The position numbers and the translations under genes are program-made. Shown one piece after another: positions 1 to 9,700 of a DNA stretch of 64,000 bases. The first letter of the stretch is position 1. Each line of letters starts with the position of its first letter. The notes under the pieces were generated by a model. The model saw nothing but the letters and a program-made list of their open reading frames with translations, was not told the DNA's origin and did not search any database. Source of the stretch: Chinchilla lanigera (taxonomy: Eukaryota > Chordata > Mammalia > Rodentia > Chinchillidae); assembly GCF_000276665.1 (NCBI RefSeq), contig NW_004955425.1:21170794-21234793 (forward strand). The letters are read 5' to 3'.

Positions 1-600
1 GCCCAAAGGTCACTGGTGGAATCTAGGAAGTCTGTGCCAGTGGCATGAAGGATCTGTGCTAGCAGGCTGAGGGATCTGCACTGGAGCCAGGAAGCCATGC
101 TCAGAAGAACCAGAGCTCCCCTGAAAGGTACCACAGCCATCCTCAGCAATAGTGAGGTCCTGAGCTCCTCTGATGATCAAGATGGCTGAGCTCCCATCAG
201 GGAAGCCAATGCAGCAAGCCTTTCTAGGAAACTAGCAGTGCACCATCTTCCCCTCTGCAGCCAGGAAGCAATGCTCAAAGTGAGGACCAAAGCTCTTCCA
301 AAGTGAACCAAAGCCATTCTCAATGCCAACAAGGTCCCGATCTCCTTGAAGGATGAAAAGAGCCAAGTTGATCAGGAAAGCCAGCATGATTTGGAGCTCC
401 TCCAAAACAAACAACAGCTCCTTACAGCTTCCACCAGCTCCAACAGCTTTTCTCCACTCCCAATAGCCTCTTTTCTCTTTCTCCAGTTCTGCTTCTTATG
501 CTGCTGGCAATAATCCCCAGGTGGGCCTCCCACACCCAGCACCATGCTTACTTAGTTTAGCTGGAGGTTATGAGTTGAACTCTAGTTGTCAATCCAGTAC
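1..600 (-). repeat. L1 5'-promoter-like monomer array (copy A, antisense)
   Basis: This stretch is strongly similar in the same orientation to 56764-57360, and its last ~110 bp matches 47453-47570 in the opposite orientation. Read on the - strand it begins TGTA/TGGATTGACAG-like near 598 and runs into two imperfect tandem units. The motif CCAAAGCCATTCTC at 308-321 and its partner CCACAGCCATCCTC at 131-144 are 177 bp apart, and the flanks (GGAAGC..TGCTCA) recur with them. In copy B the same sequence sits upstream of an L1 5' UTR and ORF1 remnant, so I infer a monomeric L1 promoter. An LTR U3 region is the alternative. The element continues beyond the left edge of the window. Confidence 0.6.
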
Positions 601-1080
601 AGAAAGAAAGCAAAAAGTATGTATATATGCGTTTTGGGATAACTGTACTGCTGATGTCTAGTGGTTTATTCAAAGAACAGTTAATGCTTAAAATTTTTTA
701 TATTTTGACCAATTTTGCATGCTTATATCTGGTAATCTGAGCAACTGAGTTGAAGACATCAATATGCAATGGAACAACCACTGGTGAATTCCTACCATCC
801 TGTCTAGTGAAACTCTTGTATCATCCCTAATATTTTTTTAAATAATTTTTTTATTCTCTTTAATGGTTTGAACAGTCATCCATTCTTACATCAGGCAATC
901 TGAGCAACTTCACTGAAGATAACAATATGTAATATAACAACTACTGTTAATTCCCATCATTTTGTTTTGAAATTCTGTATCATTTTTAATGTTCTTGCTT
1001 TGTTTTGTTTATGTCTGTGATGTTGGCATTTTGCTATTGTTCTTTTTTTACTACTTTTAAAATAAAAATTTAAAAAAAGA
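601..1080 (+). repeat. L1 3' UTR remnant, internally duplicated
   Basis: This matches the 3' UTR of the + strand L1 at 32870-33062 (shared ATCTGAGCAAC, AACAATATGCAAT and CATCNTGTTTTGAAA-type blocks). Two copies of the same segment lie in tandem: AATCTGAGCAAC occurs at 734-745 and again at 897-908, a period of 163 bp. It ends in an A-rich tail (AAAATTTAAAAAAAGAAAA) near 1063-1083. It is directly joined to the antisense 5'-monomer sequence at 1-600, with no ORF2 between them. Confidence 0.7.
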
Positions 1081-3329
1081 AAACATATGGCTAATTTAGG
1101 CACCAAGTCAAACCCTGAATTCTATTCAGTATCTGTTTTTGTGTTTTTCTCCCTAAGAATCTCCACATGTGAGCAGAGACTGAATTATAGAATCTCTGAT
1201 TTATAAGAGACATTTGAGGCTCTTTAATTTTCCCATACAGGACCATACTACATGATCAATTATCACAAACTTTTCATCATTGACAGCAGTTCCATTTCAC
1301 AGATGTTTAATCATTGGGAGCAGGGCGACAGTGTTACTAAGAAAACCTGCAGCAGGGCTCCCAAGTTAAGAAACTCTTGTGGGACAGGAACGGACACCAA
1401 AGCCAGTCCCATGAGTTCAGCTGACCACTACTAGTGAAGCTGTTTTAATATCCATCTTTTGAAAAATAAGATTTCCTTTGCAGGGAAAATGCTGTCTGGA
1501 ATACTCATTATAAAGCTGTGATTCAAGCCATCCCACACATACATGAATGTTTTGCACATAGTATTCTTCCTGGTAAGAATCTGAAATTATGATTTGGATG
1601 AACTCTCAACAATACCCTTTAGCAGCCAGAGAAAGGCACAAGGGCCAAGTCCCCATACCATGGACAATTTCAGAAGGTTTCAGCTTTCTGTGTGGTTCTC
1701 TGGGACACTATTCAGCCTGGTTGTGCAACCAACCTATGCCAGGATTTTAAAATCCAATCTAGCATACAGAGACTTTCAAGAGGAATTACAGCAATAAAAG
1801 GTTGCTATTAACTAGGTACAAATAAACCTGTGTGTAAGGATTTTCTCATCAGATGCACTGAAACTCTATTTTCTGCCTTAATTCAACACTAAGGGAAGAT
1901 ATTTAATTTCTCCTTAATGAAAACAAAATCGTCAGAGGAATATGTAACGACACCAGTAAGGGAGCAGACCTGACTGAATAATTATGAGTCTTCAAAGAAT
2001 GTTCCTGCACCACATTCCCAACCCCCACCCCTCCTTCCACCAACAAGACTGAGAGTCTATATTCTCCGTGTATGCTTATTTTAAATGCCTGCGTATAGTA
2101 CCAGACTCTGAGTTTATGGCTTGGGATTTTAATCCTCAGAACAGGGAGGTTCCATTACTTGAATCTGAAAGTTGAATTACTGTGCCTTCTTTACACTGAA
2201 GACTGAACAGATTCTTTCCACCAGTCCTGCATAGGGTTGTCGCTCCTTTGTATTTCTCTAATATTTTATTTACATCTCTAAATTTAGAAATGACAAAGGA
2301 TTTGCTATACTTAGATGTGTATATGTCTCCTTTGTGGACTCAGGAGGATGTAATTCGTACTTTAAATGTCTGTATTCTTCCAGAGCCTTCCAGTGTCTCA
2401 GACATATTAGCCGCTCAGTTATTATGTAGGTTTAACTGTAAGCATAGAGCTATAAAGTACTGTTAATAATTTTTCAAGTTTATTACATCTTTTCCTTCCC
2501 ATTTCTAACAACTCTTCCTTTTTGAAACAGTAAAGACTAGCAATTAGCATTGTAATTTAGACAGATATGTAAACAGTAAAAAAGTGCCTAGCGAGTATTT
2601 CCTGAACAGTTATTTTATGAAGATTTTCAGATATCTCTTTTGAGCTGTCAGTTAAGGGAAACTCAGCTATCTCAGCAGGACATAGAAAAGCGAACTCAGA
2701 GAATAACTGAAGGATCTCAGAAAGATTATTGTCCCATTTAGAAAAAAGGTTCACTACACAAGTCCTAACTCTAGAAGCCAGTACATTTACCTGGCTCATG
2801 GCATTTCCAAGTCCTGTCTTTCTTCTTTAGTGTGTTTTTGGAGAAGTTGGCAGGTTTAATTTTCAAGAAACCAGTCTGTGCTCACTAGGCACATCGCTTC
2901 TTGTTCCAAAATTATTAAGATTTCAAGACAGTGACAGCGGAGCATTAGTTGAGAAGCTCTTCCAAGCACAGGGCCCTGTGCGGCTGCGCCCGCCCCGCAC
3001 CTACCAAGCTAGCCCTGTTCTGTGCCGAAAAAGCTTCTGTACAGCGAAGGGCAAAAGGTCAGCGACTTAGAAGCTGCAATTCAAGTGATACAAGGCCCTC
3101 CAAGAATGGCAGGGAAGCTTCTACTAGTCATTCCAAGTAAGGTATACGGAAAGTTCATTTTGAGGGGCAGCTGAACCCAGAGGAAAGACACTCCAGATGA
3201 AGGAGCAGCGCGAAGATGGCAGAATTCACTTGCTAAATTTCAGGAACAAATGAACACAGATGATGCTAAGCCTGAGAGCAGAAAGGCAGGTAAAGCGTAA
3301 CGAACACTGGGGGAAAGGACTGAACAAAC
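1081..3329. other. Intergenic upstream flank of MTX3
   Basis: AT-rich single-copy-looking DNA. I see no coding exon, no recognisable SINE and no LTR. Short open frames (for example 2557-2799 on - and 2949-3140 on +) have no recognisable protein content. From about 2940 the base composition begins to rise towards the CpG-rich MTX3 promoter. Confidence 0.6.
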
Positions 3330-3636
3330 CGAGCGCCTAGTACCAGCTGCTCCCACCGCGCGACGTCATTTTAAACACAGATCCATATACAAACACCTTA
3401 CTTTACTAAAGGATTACTAGTGCGCACCGCATTTGACACACAGTAGGCACGCAGTCACCTGCCCAGTGACTGCCGCTCCGTCCCCCGAGGGCCCGGTGGC
3501 AGAACCCCCTAAGCTGCCAAGTCAGTCCCACAGCCCGCGTTCCCTTCCGCCGCTCAGCGGAGCCCCGCGCTCCTCCCGCCCCTTTGCCCACCCCGCGCTC
3601 CACGTGCCGGAAGGTGGGCGAGGAAGTACTTCCGGG

Positions 3637-3642
3637 TATAAA
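3637..3642 (+). promoter_or_regulatory. TATAAA motif immediately 5' of the start codon
   Basis: TATAAA lies 16 bases before the ATG at 3659. A start site 25-30 bp downstream would fall inside the coding sequence, so it is probably not the TATA box for the full-length protein. It is recorded because it sits in an otherwise GC-rich promoter. Confidence 0.3.
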
Positions 3643-3655
3643 GGTCGGCCCCGGA

Positions 3656-3666
3656 AAGATGGCGGC
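3656..3666 (+). promoter_or_regulatory. YY1-type site overlapping the MTX3 initiation codon
   Basis: The sequence AAGATGGCGGC is a textbook YY1 motif. It contains the ATG at 3659-3661 and codons for Ala-Ala. YY1 sites just downstream of the start site are common in nuclear genes for mitochondrial proteins; binding here is inferred. Confidence 0.6.
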
Positions 3667-3739
3667 CCCCTTGGAACTCAGTTGCTGGGGAGGCGGTTGG
3701 GGGCTCCCGTCGGTGCACAGCGAGTCTCTGGTGGTGATG
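3659..3739 (+). CDS. MTX3: MTX3 coding exon 1 (residues 1-27)
   Basis: Starts at ATG in a good context (AAAGATGG) and encodes the conserved metaxin 3 N-terminus ending SESLVVM. It is followed by the donor GTGAGG. The exon ends in phase 0. A longer open frame that runs into the intron is not a gene. Confidence 0.95.
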
Positions 3740-6700
3740 GTGAGGCCGCCCTCCCAGCTGCGGCGCGCAGAGCGGGGCCGGCGGACGCGTGCTGCGCGGG
3801 TCGGGCCGGTCCGGTCCGGGCTTCGCTCCCTGCGCGGTCCTGTGAGCCTCCTCACGAGTCACAGCTGGCCTGTGACCCCGGGGCCGCAGCAGCAGCATCG
3901 TAGGCTCTCTGCTCGGCCCCGAGTTTTTCAGCCTTTCTCTCTGCGCGGTAAAGTGAAAGCTTTTGGGTGCGAGTTCTCTGGGACCTCTAGGGAACAAGGT
4001 CCCGGAAAGCTGGGTCGCTGTCAGGAGAGTTCTGCGTTTAGAGGACCGTACTGTGAAGTTAAAGCTGCACTGCAGACTTGTATTACGCATTCAGTCTAAA
4101 ATGTGTTGTTGCAAACTCTGTTTCAGGCTTATGCCAAATTTTCTGGTGCACCCTTGAAAGTCAATGTCATAGACAGCACCTGGAGAGGTTCAAGAGGTAC
4201 GGCGTAAACTTCAGACCTTCCTTTCTGCCCTTCCCCCAATTCTCTTTAAGCCCAGGAAACAGCCTACAGCACCTTGGGGTTTTAGTTTCTTCTCACCATG
4301 ATATGATGTTGGTTGTGTGTTGCTTTGATTACCCTGAGTAATAACCCAAATTGCAAGTAAATCAGTGGAAATTTTGAGAAATGAAAATGTTCTCTAGATC
4401 TCTTTGTGAGATTGAAAAATTAAGATGTGCTTACTCATTTTTCCTGTCCAAATGTGAGATTGGTACAATTATTAGTGTATTGGAATCTCTTCAGGGAAAT
4501 CACAGTGTTGCTTTGTATTTAAACTTTTTTTTTAAAATTACAGGTGAGGTACCAATTTTGACAGCTGACGACAACATTGTTTCTCAACCTGCAAAAATAC
4601 TAAACTTTTTAAGAAAACAGGTGGGTGTTTCCTTTTGAAGAAGTATATTACTGATTTCTGTATCTTTTTTAAAAAACAGTGTAAGGTTTAGAGTTTTTGC
4701 TTTTTGTTGTTTTGCAACTCATATAACTGGAAATACCTTGGCTTTGATGAAAAATACACTTGAGAAGCACTGCCTGAAAAAGGCATGAATAAAATCAAAT
4801 GAGGTTTAGTCAGTGTAGATTTTTATGCACTTTGCTTGGATTTTATTCAAATTTCTAAGATTCAATTTAGGTATTTACACTATTTCACTTATCTATAGTA
4901 TCACCAGTTTAGTCACATAGTTGCTACACATTTTGTGCTGTGTGTAACATCAGAGTTACCACCGAATAGCAACTGTTTAAATATTGTGTGTTTTATAAAA
5001 CAGTATATCTAAAATGTTTGAACAGGTGCATATTTACTTAGAAGTATCCCAAATGTTTAAACATGTAAAGATTTATATGAGTGCAAAGTTACACTTGGCT
5101 TTGCCGCTACTTTTTAGACATTCCCCGTCAGTACAATTTGGAATTGTCTAAATTAGGTTTCCTTTTTTCATGGAGAAACATGCAACCATTTGGAATTTTT
5201 TCTTCCCTTTTTAAAAATAACAATCACTTTTATAGTATTTGTTAACTTTATACTACATGCTGCGGTGTTTTGAAATAAGTTAATTGTGAAATAACAACAT
5301 TTATTATGTGTATGATATACTAAGAACCAACAGTCTTCAGCATGCTTGTATTTCCCACTTTTAATATCATGTTTGCCATTATTTAGCTTCACTGTTCTTA
5401 GGATGCTGTTTGACTACTGAAGTGCTTTGGTTTTGATTTTTAATAGAAATATAATGCTGATTATGAACTGTCAGCAAAACAAGGGGCAGATACGCTGGCT
5501 TACATTGCTCTCCTCGAAGAGAAGCTTCTCCCTGCTGTGGTGAGCATTCGTGAATAGTATAGTATTGTAGTGACTTAATAGAAAATGTACTTTGTCTGCA
5601 TAGGAGGGAAACAGTGAAAAGGCTTACGAGAGGGAAGTTTGCTTGCATATTAATCTTGATTCTTTTATATTACTGTCTTACTGGATTGTGTTAGACATTT
5701 AACTAGTATGTGATGTATAAAATGAAAGATAATCTAATTTTGGAAATAAAAATTCTTTGAGGGAGGTGAAACCTTTTTCACCATATGTGAATTGGTTAAA
5801 TTGTAAATTAGCAAATGTTTACCATGTACCTAGTATATGTTAGTGCTAGATCTTGTTCTGGGTGCTTGGGGCATAGTAAAAACTCATAGATATAATCTTG
5901 TTTTCTCAATCATTCTATCTGTAAAGTTTATATAGTCACTTAATACAAAGACATTTATGAGGGATTTTTATGTTGATTGAGCAATCTTTTAATAAAAGAA
6001 CATCCTTGGGATATTTTTGCTCTACTTTTCCAGCTCCACACTTTCTGGGTAGAGAGTGACAATTATTTTACTGTGACAAAGCCATGGTTTGCTTCACGAA
6101 TTCCTTTTCCCTTGAGTTTGATCCTGCCTGGAAAGATGTCTAGGGGAGCACTGAATAGGATTCTCCTGACCAGAGGAGAGCCTCCCCTTTACCACGTCCA
6201 AGAAGTAGAAGCACAGGTATGGATGGGATTATTCTCCAAGCAATGGGTTTGCAGGGAAGAGATAGGAAACAGAGCATAGACTGACTGACCAGAGCATAGA
6301 TGCTGCCTCAGAAGCAGTTTCAGAGCATCTTTCATCTTTCCTAGTTCTGAGGTGTAATTCCATTTCTGTTAGATATACAGAGATGCCAAGGAGTGCCTAA
6401 ACCTTCTATCAGACAGACTGGGAAGATCTCAATTCTTTTTTGGAGATACGTGAGTAAAAGCCATTTTAATATTGTGTGTTCATATATTCCATGAGCAATT
6501 ACTTAAAGCAAGTCCTTCCTGTGCCACAGAAGATGAGTTTTTCACTTAAAAAAAGATTTAATGGGTTTTTATTGTAGGAAATGTTTTCTATCAGCGAACT
6601 AACATCGACTTAAAGTGCTGCATATGTGAATGTAAAACCGTGAAGATTAGTCCTATCCTACCTCCAGTCTGTTTAGCACTTGTGAAAATGAGTGTCTAAT

Positions 6701-9700
6701 GTTCAACTTCATATTTTGATAAATAAAATATGATTTATTTTAAAACTACTTAGAAGGTAGAACTCTAGTTGCATTGTTTTTATAAAACAATGGGTGGTAA
6801 ACCATTTAAAACATTGTATTGTATAATTCAGATTTGATATATATTTGAAAGAAAAATTAAACACAATTCCAAATTATATTTTCTTATGTACTTAAAAAAA
6901 TCCTTAATGTATTTCTAGGCCTTCTACCTTGGATGCCTATGTGTTTGGTTTTCTTGCACCTCTTTATAAAGTACAGTTTCCTAAAGTTCAGTTACAAGAA
7001 CATCTGAAACAGCTTTCCAACCTCTGTCGCTTTTGTGATGACATCCTAAATAGTTACTTTAGGCTTAGTCTTGGAGGTAAGCTGGCTCTTCTTCAGCTGA
7101 TGTTTGTTTGCATAGTGTATTTGCCTATTGTCCTGGGAACGCCTAAGCAAAACTCATTATTTATTTAAATATAAAATGTGCCTCATCTTTAAGTACTGGA
7201 TTTTAACACTTCACAGAGTTACATTTTTCCTGCTTTGTTATTTCCCCATTAATGTTAGTTCTTATTTAAATAAACAGACATGTGCCTTGTATATAATTTC
7301 TTCCTCTGGATATTACATATTTCTTGCCTCTTCAAGTACTGCCACTTTGAAGTGGTTGTTTTCTTCTAACAGATTAAACCACAGGTATTTTGAGTCCCTG
7401 CTGAACCGTGGTATTTATTGTAATGCAAATGGGCAGTTGCTTTAAATGATTATCTGCTGCATCTGGCATTTCCATCTGTGAACAGAAATGAGTGGCACAT
7501 TGATTCTCAGGGATTCTGGGGCTGGAAAGACAAGTCAGCCTAGAGGTACAATAAATAGAGGACCATTGTCACTTGGGGTGTGGTTGTTTGAGTGTGAGTC
7601 TTTGTGGTTAACTGACAGGGATGCTGAAGTTCTATTCGGAGAGTTGGCTGAAACTGACCTTTTAAGCAACTAAAGTTACAAAGGTAGACAGCTTTTTTTT
7701 TTTTTTTTTGCTCATGGTGGGTCACATAGGGCTACAAGGAAGGAATTAGATTGGAGGTCAGGAAACTAAGTAACATGTAACTTGTTACTTTAGAGCAATG
7801 GCTAGCAGACCTTATTCCACAACAAATAAAAAATGTTGGGTTCTGTTCATGACTTTGTGAATGAGAATCACTTAGGGACAAGTCCCAGAACTCTACTTTT
7901 TAAAGTCTCTTTGAATATTTTTAGTCCCTGGTAGGTAGCTGTTTGGAAGTCACTGCCTTAGGAAGCTATGCACATAGTTTTGACCAAAGACTTATTTGAA
8001 ATGCCAGAGGGGAAAGTACAACTTAAATTTCAGAAGGAAATAAGGACTGTTGTGCTTTTACTAATTACTATGGCTAACTGCATGCCACTTGGATTGTGAT
8101 CTTCTCAGTGGAGATTTTAGTCTTTATTTAGGGTTTGGTAATGGAGCATTGCTGTCCCTTTTAACTTTGCTTTTGAACCCAGGATGATTTTTCTCTGCAT
8201 TTTTTTTTGGAGGGTGGGGCACTGGGAAGAGTGGGTAGACTCAAGATTCTTTTAGTCTAAACAGCTTTAAAGACTTTGAAAATGTCTTGTCCTCCTGACT
8301 TCTGTCCTCACTTCTTAGGCATCTCTCCAGCTGGACAAGAAACGGTAGATGCAAATCTGCAGAAACTCACACAGCTTGTAAATAAGGAATCCAACTTGAT
8401 TGAAAAGGTCAAGTTTATTTCAATCATCCTTTTACGGTAGTCTAGTATTTTCCTTTCTACCACCAGTGTTGGGTCATGCATTAACTTTACCCTATCCATT
8501 TTCTAAAGAGTTTACATTTCAGAAAGCTGTTTAAATACACTTTTACTGAAGTTGTATATAATACAGTGTTTTAAAGCCAGCGGTAGTCTGATTGCTTGGG
8601 GAAAGTTCAGATAATGGTATTGAGTTTACTTTTACCACACAGATGTACTTGTCAAGCTAAGAAACCTAAAAGACTTACTTAAAAAAAGGAAGAAGAAACC
8701 TGGCATAGTGGCCCATGGCAGGCAGGAGAATTGCAAGTTCAAATCCTGTTTGGGCAACTTAGTAAGACTCTGTCTTAAAAAATAAAAAGGACCAGGGATG
8801 TAGCTCAGTGGTAGAATACTTGTCTAGCATTTGACAAGGATTTCTCTAGGATTTGATCCACAGCACTGCAGAGCAGATGACAACAACAAAAGAGTTCTTG
8901 TTTGTCTCTTTGTGTGCTTCTCCTTTCTCTTCCTAGCACCAAGATAACTCTCTCTGGGTATGTTTTTCTCCTTCCTGTCCTCTATTTTAAATGTAGTCGA
9001 GGTTTCCCCTAGTGCATGTATTTGCCACTTTGGGATGTTTGTTTTGTAAGAGCTGCATTGAGGAACTGGATCGGGGGAGGAGGCAACAGTGGAAATTTCA
9101 AGGGTGATTCTAATTGGGAAAATACAAGAGAGTGCACATTTTTTCCAGTTATCTGATGAACTTGCTTTTTCCTTTTTAAAAATTAATTTAGGATATACAT
9201 ACATAATGACCACATTCATCATAGGGAATTTGTACTTGTACATGCTGTATCTTACTGTTTTTTTTCTTACATAAATGAAAATACTTCATCCCTTCACCAG
9301 CAGTGGCTAGTATCTTTTGAGGTCTACTGAGCACTGTTGTACATGAGATTCATATGAGTTAACTCAAACCTGAGAGCAGCTCTGTACAGATACTGTTGTT
9401 GTTGTCCCCATTTTACAGATATGGATACTGAAGCTATGGGACTAACTTAAATGAACTACCAGGGTCATTCACCTGGCAAAAAGTAGAGTGTGGACTTGAA
9501 CCATAGAGATGGGACTCTAGCATGAGCTTTGCACTAGCTGTTCTCCCCAGGGGTCAGCCGCCTTAGCTTGCGTAAGAGACGATGTATCCATTGCTAATGG
9601 TGCTAGTGGCCAGGCTTACCACAGTGGTTCTCCGGGGTGACCACCTGTTGCTTTTTATAGTTTTTCGTGTGTTGTTATAATTTGAGAAGTGAGTAAAACT

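Larger units (their letters stand above)
3330..3960 (+). promoter_or_regulatory. MTX3: CpG-rich promoter of MTX3
   Basis: CpG dinucleotides are dense here and rare on both sides. Visible motifs are a CACGTG E-box at 3601-3606, an ETS-type CTTCCGGG around 3629-3636, other CCGGAA cores near 3607 and 3651, GC boxes (CCGCCCC around 3578), and AAGATGGCGGC over the start codon. This is the usual make-up of a housekeeping gene for a mitochondrial protein. Transcription start sites are not determined. Confidence 0.8.

Noticed and set aside
1081..3329. THBS4 exons, expected nearby from human gene order
   Set aside because: No thrombospondin-like coding sequence is visible in the left flank. The neighbour must lie outside the window.
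3406..4099. Overlapping long open frames on both strands at the MTX3 promoter
   Set aside because: They are caused by GC-rich composition. The MTX3 exon 1 frame and splice site explain the only conserved part.
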